A stretch of 35,697 nt of DNA from Candidatus Staskawiczbacteria bacterium (GCA_903854535.1 CAINWR010000055.1:1-35697); one strand, 5' to 3'. Positions 11,111-20,606 are shown, numbered from the stretch's first letter. Notes: generated from the letters alone by a model not told the origin. Program-made: numbers and translations.

Positions 11111-11612
11111 TTTTCTTAACTTCGCTTACTGCTTTTTCTACAAGAGCTTTATCAATTGCTTCAGGTTTAAGCTCCACTGTTTTAGCTACAATTTGTTTTA
11201 CAAGCTCTAAAGCTTGGCTATAAACCCTACTCTCTGATTCTTCTTTTTGCATTAAAGCACTTTTCTTTAAAAGCTCATTTATTTCTTTTTGTTTTTCCTC
11301 AGCTCTTGCTTGAATTTGTTGATCCAAAACTTTTGCCTTATCTTCTGTAGCTTTAATAATAGCTACTGATTTATTTTCAGCTTCTTTTATTTTTTCTTTA
11401 CCAATATTATCTATTTCTTTAAGCCTTACATCAGCCTCCTCTGCTTTCTCTAAGCCTTCTTTAATTTTAAAATTTCTTTTTTTAATTATCTCAAGTAAAG
11501 GCTTGTAAACAAAAGCTCTTAATACTATTAAAAGTATAAAAAAATTAAAAGCTTGACTTAAAAACAGTTTCCAATTTATTCCTAATTGTCCCAATAAACC
11601 TGCTTCCTCCAT
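11100..11612 (-). CDS. atpF: ATP synthase Fo subunit b
   Basis: MEEAGLLGQLGINWKLFLSQAFNFFILLIVLRAFVYKPLLEIIKKR + long coiled coil; start moved to 11612 (upstream residues come from a repeat). Confidence 0.93.
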   Translation of the reverse strand: MEEAGLLGQLGINWKLFLSQAFNFFILLIVLRAFVYKPLLEIIKKRNFKIKEGLEKAEEADVRLKEIDNIGKEKIKEAENKSVAIIKATEDKAKVLDQQIQARAEEKQKEINELLKKSALMQKEESESRVYSQALELVKQIVAKTVELKPEAIDKALVEKAVSEVKKNEV

Positions 11613-11624
11613 GTTTATACTTAA

Positions 11625-11722
11625 AGCGAGATAAATAAACTTTTTTCGTAGGTTGTAACAACAGCTACAAGTTGAGTACACCGCAGTGACTCAACTCGGA
11701 GAAAAAAGTTTATTTATCGAGC
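11625..11722 (-). repeat. atp intercistronic hairpin element, divergent copy E3 (upstream of atpF)
   Basis: 18-bp perfect arms GATAAATAAACTTTTTTC (11630-11647) / GAAAAAAGTTTATTTATC (11701-11718); two inner hairpins. Confidence 0.85.
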
Positions 11723-11726
11723 AATA

Positions 11727-11957
11727 TTAAGCAACGAATTTTACAATCAAAGAAACTACCAAAGCATAAATAGCAATAGCTTCAGCAAAAGCAATAGCCA
11801 AAATCATAGCTGTTTGTACTTTGCTTGCTGCTTCTGGATTCCTACCAATAGCTTTTAAAGCTGTAGATCCAATAACCATAATTGCAATTGCAGGAGCAAT
11901 TGTTCCAATTGCTATTACTCCTACTGTAGCCCATAAACGTACTGCTTCTATTTCCAT
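11727..11957 (-). CDS. atpE: ATP synthase Fo subunit c
   Basis: MEIEAVRLWATVGVIAIGTIAPAIAIMVIGSTALKAIGRNPEAASKVQTAMILAIAFAEAIAIYALVVSLIVKFVA; two helices, E in helix 2. Confidence 0.95.
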   Translation of the reverse strand: MEIEAVRLWATVGVIAIGTIAPAIAIMVIGSTALKAIGRNPEAASKVQTAMILAIAFAEAIAIYALVVSLIVKFVA

Positions 11958-11964
11958 TTTTTTA

Positions 11965-12070
11965 AAGCGAGCGAAGCAATAAACTTTTTGTAGGCCTTGG
12001 TCCACTTGTCTCCCGAAGGGAGACAAAGGGGGTTACCAACAACCGAAAAAAAGTTTTTTGCAAAGCGAGC
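11965..12070 (-). repeat. atp intercistronic hairpin element, copy E4 (upstream of atpE)
   Basis: Arms GCAATAAACTTTTT (11976-11989) / AAAAAAAGTTTTTTGC (12046-12061); central GTCTCCCGAAGGGAGAC. Confidence 0.9.
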
Positions 12071-12088
12071 TGTTATATTTTTAATTTT

Positions 12089-12817
12089 TTAATGATGCTC
12101 TGCTGTATGAATTGATATTGATACTAATGTAATCATTGCAAAAATAAATGCCTGAATCATTCCCACAAACAATTCCAAAAACATAAATGGCAAAGGTATA
12201 AAATATGGAGCTAAAAAGAAAATAATCGTCAAAAGCACTTCTCCTGCAAACACATTCCCAAAAAGCCTAAATGAAAGTGATATTATTTTAGCAACTTCTG
12301 AAACAAGCTCCAATATCCCTATAAAAAAATTAATAGGATTAGAGAAATTTATAAATTTACTTATATGCTTAAATGTTCCAATAGCTATCATTCCCAAAAC
12401 ATTTGTCATTATAACAGAAATTACAGCAAATGCTAGAGTAAAATTTAAATCAGCTGCAGGTGCTCGAAAAATAGGTATTGCTTTATGCCCATATTCTATA
12501 TGTATTGATCCAACCCCAGGAAATAATCCAAGCAAATTAGATACAAGTATAAAAATAAATATTGTAGCTATAAGTGGAAAATATATTTCTGCTTTTTTTG
12601 CACTACCTAAAGTAGATTCCATTAAATTTAAAAGTGCTTCTACACCCATCTCTACTCCAGATTGTAATTTTCCTGGCACTAAAGCTAATTTCTTTTTTAA
12701 GATAACAGAAAATGTTATTAAAATCAAACAAACAAATAAAGTTAAAAACAAAGAATTGGTTATAGGAAAACCAAGTATTGAAAATATTTGCTCTGCTTTT
12801 AAAGATATTTCCTCCAC
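12089..12817 (-). CDS. atpB: ATP synthase Fo subunit a (GTG start)
   Basis: SLSFRLFGNVFAGEVLLTIIFF...FVGMIQAFIFAMITLVSI. Confidence 0.95.
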   Translation of the reverse strand: MEEISLKAEQIFSILGFPITNSLFLTLFVCLILITFSVILKKKLALVPGKLQSGVEMGVEALLNLMESTLGSAKKAEIYFPLIATIFIFILVSNLLGLFPGVGSIHIEYGHKAIPIFRAPAADLNFTLAFAVISVIMTNVLGMIAIGTFKHISKFINFSNPINFFIGILELVSEVAKIISLSFRLFGNVFAGEVLLTIIFFLAPYFIPLPFMFLELFVGMIQAFIFAMITLVSISIHTAEHH

Positions 12818-12848
12818 AAAAATTTTTATCTAATTAAAATAATTTGTA

Positions 12849-12877
12849 ATTATATGATATTTTTAAATTTGCTTCAA
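12849..12877 (-). promoter_or_regulatory. Probable promoter of atp operon
   Basis: Minus: TTGAAG - 17 bp - TATAAT upstream of atpB. Confidence 0.6.
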
Positions 12878-12953
12878 CATTGACATTAAAAAAAGTCTAT
12901 TTTATTTTATTATAACCCCTTGACTTGATTCTATAATATGATAGGATTTAATT

Positions 12954-13298
12954 AGATTTCTAAATGGTGCTGCTTCCAAACCAAAAGGAGGGCTGAGATG
13001 CAGACGCCACCGGGCCATTAAATTGGTCGTACTTGTCGGCGCAAAGGCGCTGAGTTAAGACAAATTGTCTTGTGCGCTCCACGAAAGTGGTAATTTTTGC
13101 CGACTTAGGTCCGCAGAAACCACGAGGATTTTTCCTCAAGAGATCGCGACAAAGATAATTTTGCCTTCTCGGTCGTCACTGACGCCAGTTCTTGTCGGGG
13201 GTACATCGTCGATCGGCGGTGTACCTCTTTTTCATTGCAAAAAATTCAAACCTCGATGAACTCAGGGTAAACAAAAACGAGCCAAGGGCCCGTTTTTT
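12954..13298 (+). ncRNA. Candidate structured RNA transcript (cassette B) with 7-codon mini-ORF near the 5' end
   Basis: TTGACT at 12920; SD + ATG CAG ACG CCA CCG GGC CAT TAA; helix GTCGGC(13035-13040)/GCCGAC(13099-13104); CCAC-GAAA-GTGG; GAGGA-TTTT-TCCTC; GGTACA..TGTACC; terminal hairpin. Confidence 0.5.
13277..13298. terminator. Bidirectional terminator between cassette B and rpoD
   Basis: AAAAACGAGCC-AAG-GGCCCGTTTTTT. Confidence 0.75.
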
Positions 13299-13328
13299 AT
13301 CTACAACCTACTTCCTATAAACTACAAC

Positions 13329-14510
13329 CTAGTAATAATCTTCTACTTTTTTTAATTCTTTATGTCTTCTTAATTTCTCCAAAGCTTTAGCTTGAATTTG
13401 CCTAATTCTTTCCCTTGTTACCCCAAACTCCTCTCCAGTTTCTTCAAGTGTATGCATTATGCCATCATCAAGACCAAATCTCATTCCTAAGATTTTTAAT
13501 TCTCTAGGACTTAATTCTGAAGAAATCTCACCCAATCTTTCTTTAAGTAAATTTCTTGAAGCTTCTGTATTTGGAGCAATTGTTTTATCATCTTTTATAA
13601 ATTCAGCTAATACTGAATCTTGTTTATCTTTATCTTCTCCTACAGGGGTTTCAAGAGATACTGCTTTTTGAGCTATTTTTCTTATATAATGGACTTTATC
13701 TACTTCAAGCCCCATTTCAGCAGAAATCTCTTCAGCCAAAGGTTCTCTTCCCAATTCTTGCAAAAGAGTTTTTCTAACTTTTGTATATTTTGAAATAGTT
13801 TCAATCATATGTACTGGGATTCTTATTGTTCTTGCTTGATCTGCTAAAGCTCTAGTTATAGATTGTCTAATCCACCAAGTAGCATATGTAGAAAACTTAT
13901 ACCCTTTATGCCAATCAAATTTCTTTACAGCTTTAAATAATCCTAAATTCCCTTCTTGAATTAAATCAAGTAAAGTTAAATTTGGAGATCTACCCACATA
14001 TCTTTTTGCTATAGATACCACCAATCTTAAGTTTGCTAAAGCTAATTTATTTTTTGCTTCCTCATCATCTAACTCAATTCTTTTGGCTAATTCTTTTTCT
14101 TCACGTGCAGATAAAAAACTAGATCTTCCAATTTCTTTTAAATACATCTGAATTGGATCTATTTTACTTAAAACAGATTTTTTAGGATTTTTATCTTTTT
14201 TGCTTTGAATTTGCAAATATTCTCTTGCTTCTTTTATCTCAACACCTCTTTGCCTTAAATTTTCATAAATATCTTCAAGTTCTTCAATATTTCTTTCAAT
14301 ATCTGGCATAAAATCTAAAATTTCAGAAGTTGTAACAAAACCACGCTCTTCACCTTTACGGATAAGAGCTTCTATTTGTTCTTTTGTAATTTTTTTAACT
14401 TTAGATCTTTTTTCTTTACTAGCAATTTTTCTTACAAGCTTTTTTTGCTTTTTAAGCTTTTTCTTTTTTACAACAGATTTTTTTGATTTGAGTTTTTTCT
14501 TTTTTGCCAT
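13329..14510 (-). CDS. rpoD: Primary sigma factor (sigma-70)
   Basis: [75 protein letters not shown]. Confidence 0.97.
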   Translation of the reverse strand: MAKKKKLKSKKSVVKKKKLKKQKKLVRKIASKEKRSKVKKITKEQIEALIRKGEERGFVTTSEILDFMPDIERNIEELEDIYENLRQRGVEIKEAREYLQIQSKKDKNPKKSVLSKIDPIQMYLKEIGRSSFLSAREEKELAKRIELDDEEAKNKLALANLRLVVSIAKRYVGRSPNLTLLDLIQEGNLGLFKAVKKFDWHKGYKFSTYATWWIRQSITRALADQARTIRIPVHMIETISKYTKVRKTLLQELGREPLAEEISAEMGLEVDKVHYIRKIAQKAVSLETPVGEDKDKQDSVLAEFIKDDKTIAPNTEASRNLLKERLGEISSELSPRELKILGMRFGLDDGIMHTLEETGEEFGVTRERIRQIQAKALEKLRRHKELKKVEDYY

Positions 14511-14574
14511 AAAAAATATCAGCTTTAATATGATACGCTTTAACAGTACCAAAAATTTTACTTAAAGTCAAATA

Positions 14575-16287
14575 TTATAGTTCTTTTGATATACTTGAAA
14601 AATCTACCATAAGTTCTTTAACTTTTTCATAATTACCATCTGCTTCAGCAGATCTAATATTTCTTGTAATTTTTTCTAATCTATCCTTTAACTCCAAAGT
14701 TTTTAATTCCAAAAGGCAAACTGAAATTTCCTCACCTCCATCCTCTTCATACTGTATCTCAGCTTTCAAAGCCATTGCGTCCATATTTTCTTTATTTTTT
14801 ATTTTATCTAAAACATCCTTTGCATTTTCACTAAAATATTGATAACATTTTTCTTCTATCAAATTTAAATCTTCCGGCTTTTTTAAAACTAGAGCAATAA
14901 TTTTTTCTTCTATCATGGCCTTTCTAGAATTATCTTTTTCGTCGGCTGTCCGAGCCCCGAGCTCGGGCGAATTTTGCTCTACGGCCGGCATTGCAATTTT
15001 TATTTTCTCCATCTCTGCTAAAATTGCGTCTTCCTTTATATCAATTTTTTGCGATAACTTTTGTATCCAGAAAGATTGCTCTATTTTATTTTCTATTCTC
15101 TTTACTACAGGTAAAATAATTTTAGAAATTTCTCTTTTTCCTTCTGGTTTTGATTTATCGAATTTCAAAAAAGCAGAATCAAAATAATAATCCATTATGG
15201 GTTTTGCTTTTTCCAAAACATTTTTCCAAATTTCCGGATTTTCCAAAATAATATCAGCTGGATCTTTAGCCTCATAAGACTCTATAACTTTTATATTAAA
15301 ACCTTTTTCTTGTGCTAAATCTATTCCACGCCGAGTTGCATTTTGTCCAGCAGAATCCATATCAAAAGCTAAGATCAAATTATCTGTATATCTTTTTAGA
15401 ATATTTAAATGCTGTTGAGTTAAAGCAGTTCCCGAAGTTGCTACAGTATTTTCAAAACCAGCTTGATGGCACATAATTGTATCTGTATAGCCCTCAGTTA
15501 ATACAATATTATTATCTTTTCTTGCAAATAATTTTGCAAAATTTAATCCATACAAAAGATTACTTTTGTCATACAATATAGTCTGGGGAGTATTAATATA
15601 TTTTGCAGTTTCTTGCGCGTCTTTAGATTTAAAAATTCTAGCACCAAAACCTACTATTTGAGAATTAATATCAAAAATTGGGAACATAATTCTTCCTCTA
15701 AACCTATCATAAGAATCATTTTTACCATCTTTTGCAATTGCTAAACCAGATTTAATTATCTCTTCTCTTGCAAAACCATTACTTATTAAATAATCAGACA
15801 ATCCTTGCCATGTATCTGGAGAATATCCCAAGCGCCATTTTTTTATGCTTTCTTCTGTAATACCTCTTTTGAGTAAATATTCTTTTGCTTCTTTACCAAC
15901 TTGACTTGCTTCTAATTGTTTTTCAAAAAATAAACAAGATAGCTCTGTTATTTCATAAAGCCTTTGTCTTTCTGTTTTAAATTTTGCATCTTCAGAAGAC
16001 ATTTTCTTTAGCTCAACACCTGCTTTTTTTGCTAAAATTCTTAAAGCATCTCCAAACTCAATACCTTCAATAGCTTTTATAAATTCAAAAATATCTCCAC
16101 CTTTTGAGCAACCAAAACAATGCCACATTTGCCTATTTGGTGATACAAAAAAAGATGGTGTTTTTTCTTTATGAAAAGGACAATTACCTCGGTAGTTTAT
16201 ACCAGTTTTTGTGAGCTTAACATAACCACCTACCACTTCTAGTACATTTAATTTATTTTTTATTTCTTCTATTTGTGAATCTGACAT
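14575..16287 (-). CDS. dnaG: DNA primase
   Basis: CPFHKEKTPSFFVSPNRQMWHCFGCSKGGDIFEF zinc domain; TOPRIM (VLTEGYTDTI...AFDMDSAGQNA). Confidence 0.96.
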   Translation of the reverse strand: MSDSQIEEIKNKLNVLEVVGGYVKLTKTGINYRGNCPFHKEKTPSFFVSPNRQMWHCFGCSKGGDIFEFIKAIEGIEFGDALRILAKKAGVELKKMSSEDAKFKTERQRLYEITELSCLFFEKQLEASQVGKEAKEYLLKRGITEESIKKWRLGYSPDTWQGLSDYLISNGFAREEIIKSGLAIAKDGKNDSYDRFRGRIMFPIFDINSQIVGFGARIFKSKDAQETAKYINTPQTILYDKSNLLYGLNFAKLFARKDNNIVLTEGYTDTIMCHQAGFENTVATSGTALTQQHLNILKRYTDNLILAFDMDSAGQNATRRGIDLAQEKGFNIKVIESYEAKDPADIILENPEIWKNVLEKAKPIMDYYFDSAFLKFDKSKPEGKREISKIILPVVKRIENKIEQSFWIQKLSQKIDIKEDAILAEMEKIKIAMPAVEQNSPELGARTADEKDNSRKAMIEEKIIALVLKKPEDLNLIEEKCYQYFSENAKDVLDKIKNKENMDAMALKAEIQYEEDGGEEISVCLLELKTLELKDRLEKITRNIRSAEADGNYEKVKELMVDFSSISKEL

Positions 16288-16353
16288 AATTTAAATCATT
16301 TTAATCTTAACATAATCAAAACAAAAATCAATTCAATAGCAAAAATTTCGTTA

Positions 16354-16388
16354 CAAAAAAACAAAGCATTTTTCCTTGCTTTGTTTTT
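16354..16388 (-). terminator. Intrinsic terminator after the 16398 gene
   Basis: AACAAAGCA/TGCTTTGTT hairpin with T-run on minus. Confidence 0.7.
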
Positions 16389-16397
16389 AATATTATC

Positions 16398-17354
16398 TTA
16401 CGGATTTATGGTTGGCGAAGTGACTGTAATTGATGGTTGAATTGAAACATATTTTGCAAAAAAGTTTATTACATCTGTTTTACCTGTATAACAATTTTTC
16501 CCATCCCACACAAAAGGTACACCTACACTATTAGTAGGAAGCCCACAAAGCACAGCTTTTTCACTTTGCAACTTTTTATTTTCTGCATTATTATATGTTT
16601 CTAATTTTGTAAATTTTAACTTTTGCTCTATATTATTATCTTTTATATATTGATTAACTTGAGCACAATAAGGGCAAGTATCCCAATAAAAATAAATAAC
16701 TCCAGATATATTTGATGTTTCTGGGCATTTTGCAAATTCACATTTTGGTCCAGTTCTACTCACATAGCTTCCATCTGGGCACTGTTTTACATCCTGAGCA
16801 CAAGTTATAAAATCTGGAATAACTATTTGTTGATTATTACATCCATAAAGTGCATTAAGTTTTTTTCTTGTAGATGGCCCCACATAGCCATTACCTTTTC
16901 TTAATCCATTTGGAGTTAAAATTTCTGAAGCATATTTTTCTTGAAATTCAGAAACTGCAGAAGCTGTATTTTCACCAAGAACTGCACTACGAGAACCATT
17001 GTCTTTATACACATCGCTAAATCCTTCTTTGCTTAATGCTTCTTGAAGATGTGAAACATCATTACCAATATCTCCGGGGCCACCAACATCTCCAATCCTC
17101 AGATTTTTAGTAAAATTATAGCACCACTTTGCAGTTGAACCCTGCCCCTGAGCTTGTAATTGTTTTAATTGAGCTTGCATGTCTGCGATCAAATCCATAA
17201 TACATTGAATTCTTTGGCTATTATCCATATTAGAACCATAAACAGTTGCCATACAATCAGCTAAAGAAGAAGCTTTTGCAGCTTTCGCAGTTCCAGAAAA
17301 ACCAAAAAACACTGTTAATAATAGAGCTATCACAAAAATATATTTTATTTTCAT
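16398..17354 (-). CDS. Secreted protein: signal peptide, peptidoglycan-binding-like domain, C-terminal CPYC thioredoxin/glutaredoxin-like domain
   Basis: N-terminal signal; LRIGDVGGPGDIGNDVSHLQEAL...GYVGPSTRKKLNALYG; GVIYFYWDTCPYCAQVNQYI...PTNSVGVPFVWDGKNCYTG. Confidence 0.85.
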   Translation of the reverse strand: MKIKYIFVIALLLTVFFGFSGTAKAAKASSLADCMATVYGSNMDNSQRIQCIMDLIADMQAQLKQLQAQGQGSTAKWCYNFTKNLRIGDVGGPGDIGNDVSHLQEALSKEGFSDVYKDNGSRSAVLGENTASAVSEFQEKYASEILTPNGLRKGNGYVGPSTRKKLNALYGCNNQQIVIPDFITCAQDVKQCPDGSYVSRTGPKCEFAKCPETSNISGVIYFYWDTCPYCAQVNQYIKDNNIEQKLKFTKLETYNNAENKKLQSEKAVLCGLPTNSVGVPFVWDGKNCYTGKTDVINFFAKYVSIQPSITVTSPTINP

Positions 17355-17438
17355 AAATTTATTTTAATAATAATTTACTTATTGTTTAATAATACCCCCC
17401 CTAATATAATTGTCAAATAAAATTTAAAATAATAAATA

Positions 17439-18401
17439 TTACTTTTCTTTTGCTATTTTATTTAAAATTAATTTGATCTTTTCTAAACTTGCCAAATCAA
17501 TTATTGAAATTGGGATTATATCTTTATCTTGCTTTTTAAAATCTTTTACCACTTGCAAAACTTTTTCTTTAGGCACCATATCTGATTTACTCAAAAATAC
17601 ATATTCTGGCTTTTGCAATAGCAATTCGTTGTGAGCCCCAAGTTCTGCTCTTACAGTTTGATAATCTTTTATAGGATCTTCAGATTCAGCTGAAACTAAA
17701 TGAAACAAAACTTTTGTTCTTTCTATATGTTTTAAGAATTTTATCCCTAAACCCCTACCTACTGAAGCACCCTCAATCAATCCAGGAATATCAGCTAAAA
17801 TCAAATCATAATAAGCTCCCAAATTAGGGTTTAAAGTTGTAAAAGGATAATTTGCTACTTTACTTTTTGTAGCAGTCAATTCATTGAGCAAGCTTGATTT
17901 ACCTACATTTGGAAAGCCCACAAAACCTACATCAGCTATCATTTTTAATTCAAGTTGAAATTCAAAACATTCACCATCTTTACCTTTACCAAATTCTTTT
18001 GGACTTGTATTTACAGCAGATCTAAATAAAAAATTACCCTTTCCTCCCCTACCGCCTTTAGCTATCAACTCCCTTTGCCCCATTTTTGTAATTTCAAAAT
18101 TAATTCCATTTGATAAATTTTTCAAAACAGTTCCAACTGGAACATAAATAATTGTATCATCTGCATTTTTACCATCATTAAGTTTTATTTTTCCATTCTC
18201 ACCATTTCTAGCAATTATATCTTTCTTAAATCTAAATTGTTTTAAAGCTGTAAGATCAGCAACACCTTCTACATACACATTTCCACCTCTACCACCAGAA
18301 CCACCAGTTGGCCCTAAAGCTTGTTTGATTTTATTAAAAACCGCCAAGCCATCTCCGCCTTTTCCTGCTGTCACTTTAATTATTACATCATCAATTATCA
18401 T
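17439..18401 (-). CDS. obg: Obg family GTPase
   Basis: Gly-rich Obg fold (GGKGGKGNFLFRSAVNTSPKEF) and GFPNVGKSSLLNELT...ADIPGLIEGAS. Confidence 0.96.
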   Translation of the reverse strand: MIIDDVIIKVTAGKGGDGLAVFNKIKQALGPTGGSGGRGGNVYVEGVADLTALKQFRFKKDIIARNGENGKIKLNDGKNADDTIIYVPVGTVLKNLSNGINFEITKMGQRELIAKGGRGGKGNFLFRSAVNTSPKEFGKGKDGECFEFQLELKMIADVGFVGFPNVGKSSLLNELTATKSKVANYPFTTLNPNLGAYYDLILADIPGLIEGASVGRGLGIKFLKHIERTKVLFHLVSAESEDPIKDYQTVRAELGAHNELLLQKPEYVFLSKSDMVPKEKVLQVVKDFKKQDKDIIPISIIDLASLEKIKLILNKIAKEK

Positions 18402-18480
18402 ATTTTTAAAATTTATCTTTAGGAATTAATTTACTTAATTATACCAATATTAAAATAATAACACAAGAAAAAACTATATT

Positions 18481-18536
18481 AAAAAACTCGTCTGTAAGTG
18501 GTCACGTGTGCCACTTTACAAACGAGCTTTGCCTCG
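18481..18536 (-). terminator. Terminator of cassette C
   Basis: Minus: CTCGTTTGTAAAGTGG-CACACGTGA-CCACTTACAGACGAG then TTTTTT. Confidence 0.85.
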
Positions 18537-18542
18537 GAACTG

Positions 18543-18836
18543 CTAGGTGCGTTTACTCCGCGAATTAGCCATGCTAAATAACAATGGCACAATTCCCCCA
18601 AACTCCGAATTCCTATGCGCATCTCGGTATTGCTTCCAACGACGTGCCAGCCTAGCTGGCGAATCGTCCATATAGATGGGAACTGGCGTTCCATTAAACC
18701 ACAACCAAGCTGCGGAACCCGGATGGTTCGCAAGCGCCAAAGTTGCAGCATCATCAATGGTTGTTCCCCGCACTTTCCAATGCAGGTGAAAAAGCCCCGA
18801 CTCATCCGCAACAAACCCGTCCTTAGCCTTAGTCAT
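18543..18836 (-). CDS. Orphan small protein, cassette C (97 aa)
   Basis: SD AATAGGAGATTAGCAAA-ATG; GC-richer ORF bounded by a terminator and an upstream TTGACG element. Confidence 0.65.
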   Translation of the reverse strand: MTKAKDGFVADESGLFHLHWKVRGTTIDDAATLALANHPGSAAWLWFNGTPVPIYMDDSPARLARRWKQYRDAHRNSEFGGIVPLLFSMANSRSKRT

Positions 18837-18941
18837 TTTGCTAATCTCCTATTGCGAATTTTAACCCCAAACCCATTGAAACTATAATATTTTTATCATA
18901 AGAAATCTATAACGTCAACAAATTCAATGCAACACCCAACC

Positions 18942-18962
18942 AAAAAAAACGCTCCAAGCGGT
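18942..18962 (-). terminator. Terminator downstream of the 18968 gene
   Basis: Minus: CGCTTGGAGCG then TTTTTTTT. Confidence 0.75.
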
Positions 18963-18967
18963 TTATC

Positions 18968-19603
18968 TTAATGTATTGCTGGCTCCTCACCTTTTCTTAT
19001 TTTATGCTCCACAAAATGCATTATCACATCAGCTCCTGTTTTAAGCCACATAAACATTGGTAAAGCTTCTGTCACCCCAAAGCCAAAAACAATAGTTAAA
19101 TGCATTGGTATAATTCTAGCATATGGATAGAACATCAGCACACCAATATTTTGTTTTTTGGTATCACGTGGTTTGTTATAAACATAAGAGAATAAATGAT
19201 TTCCAAAAAATATCAAAGCAATTCCAAAGACATATTTTAATTGACTGCTATCAAGACCACCCATCATACCAGCAACACCACCCTTCAGAATAAAACCTAA
19301 ATAAGCTAAATGGAAAACTCCATAATGAAATAAAAAGAAAAATGCAGTAAAAATTTTCGTACCTATTGTTGGCTGAGCTGGACGGCCATTTATTTTAAAA
19401 TTTTCAGTAGAAAACTCTTTTAAACTTAAAATCCTAACAAAATTAAAAATTCCAATTGTCACACTTTGAAACCAATAGGCTAGCATTATAGCTACCAAAT
19501 TCCATCCCTGAGTAGTTGCTGAATAAATCGCAAAAACATTAGAAAATACCAAAGCTGTCAACGACCAATCTACCATAAATATAAACTTTTTATTCTCTTG
19601 CAT
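18968..19603 (-). CDS. Multi-pass membrane protein (DUF6498-like)
   Basis: MQENKKFIFMVDWSLTALVFSNVFAIYSATTQGWNLVAIMLAYWFQSVTIGIFNFVRIL. Confidence 0.65.
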   Translation of the reverse strand: MQENKKFIFMVDWSLTALVFSNVFAIYSATTQGWNLVAIMLAYWFQSVTIGIFNFVRILSLKEFSTENFKINGRPAQPTIGTKIFTAFFFLFHYGVFHLAYLGFILKGGVAGMMGGLDSSQLKYVFGIALIFFGNHLFSYVYNKPRDTKKQNIGVLMFYPYARIIPMHLTIVFGFGVTEALPMFMWLKTGADVIMHFVEHKIRKGEEPAIH

Positions 19604-19625
19604 ATTTTTATTTCTCAATTATTTT

Positions 19626-20495
19626 TTATTCATTTTCTTCATAATAATACGAATAATCTATACCTTTCATAAACATTTCCCTATTATTAATTTTGTTAGT
19701 CAAAGCTTTTTTAAGCAAGCTTTTTATTTTCTTACTATTCTTTGAGCTATGTACCATTGCAGTAATATAATCTTTTTTGCTTATCTTACTCCAATCTACA
19801 CATTTTTTAAAGCGTTTTTTAAATATCAAATCAAGCCAAATTCTGGCACTTCGCCCATTGCCTTCCATAAAAGGATGAGCAATATTCATTTCTATATATT
19901 TATCAACAATTTGCACAAAATTATTTTCAGGCATTTGTTCAATTTGCGAAAGCGTGCTTTTTAAATATTGTGCTACTGCAAACTTAAAACCATTTTTTGA
20001 AATATTTTTTGTGCGTATTTGACCTGCAAAATCATACAACCCGCCGAATAAATAAGCATGAATCTGTTGCAAGCCCTTGGTAGTACCAACCTCTATTTTG
20101 TTAATTAAGTTACTTCCAAAAAGTGTATATGCCTTTTTCTTACTTTGCCCATCAACAGTATTGTCACTATATGTAAACCAATCTAAAAATTCTATAGATT
20201 TTTTACTAGGAATTGTTTTTACAACTTCAATAATATCATCTTGCGAAAAACAATCAGTGGCATATTTTTTTCCGTCAGAAGACAGAAGTTTCAGTTGTAT
20301 ACATTTTGAATACAACTGGCTATTTTGTTTTTTAAAACGACTTTTAAGCGTTCCCCAATACACCCTTGGTCGTGGGCTATGAGTGATAGCTGATACAACA
20401 TCAACAACTGAAAACCACCATTTACTATTTTTTTCATCCCAAACAGCACGCACTTCCCTGTCATCAAAAAAACGAATTGAAATTTTATGCTCCAT
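19626..20495 (-). CDS. Bro-N-like domain fused to Fic/DOC domain
   Basis: N-term [33 protein letters not shown] (Bro-N-like); C-term [16 protein letters not shown] Fic motif. Confidence 0.85.
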   Translation of the reverse strand: MEHKISIRFFDDREVRAVWDEKNSKWWFSVVDVVSAITHSPRPRVYWGTLKSRFKKQNSQLYSKCIQLKLLSSDGKKYATDCFSQDDIIEVVKTIPSKKSIEFLDWFTYSDNTVDGQSKKKAYTLFGSNLINKIEVGTTKGLQQIHAYLFGGLYDFAGQIRTKNISKNGFKFAVAQYLKSTLSQIEQMPENNFVQIVDKYIEMNIAHPFMEGNGRSARIWLDLIFKKRFKKCVDWSKISKKDYITAMVHSSKNSKKIKSLLKKALTNKINNREMFMKGIDYSYYYEENE

Positions 20496-20571
20496 AATTT
20501 AAATATTTAATTTTTTATCTTAACATATTTCAAACGAGATTTTAAGTTAAAATAATGTTAACTTGGGCACA

Positions 20572-20589
20572 GGTTGTCGTATGACAACC
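20572..20589. repeat. GGTTGTC-GTAT-GACAACC palindrome
   Basis: Read directly; variant of the GGTTGCC-CTAG-GGCAACC family. Confidence 0.8.
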
Positions 20590-20606
20590 AGATAAATGAT
20601 ATTCTC

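Noticed and set aside
11727-11957. Sodium-type c-ring
   Set aside because: Helix 2 reads FAEAIAIY, without the S/T after Glu, and helix 1 lacks the usual Gln; proton coupling is more likely.
12960-12985. SRP RNA signature (GGAAGCAGC on minus strand)
   Set aside because: Only the short string matches; the surrounding sequence does not form the conserved SRP domain IV helix.
13065-13259. 64-aa + strand ORF in cassette B
   Set aside because: TTG start without SD directly after an in-frame stop; it overlaps strongly folded sequence, so an RNA or degenerate unit is more likely.
18479-18814. 111-aa minus ORF overlapping cassette C
   Set aside because: Ends inside the terminator; the alternative frame 18543..18836 has a SD-linked ATG.
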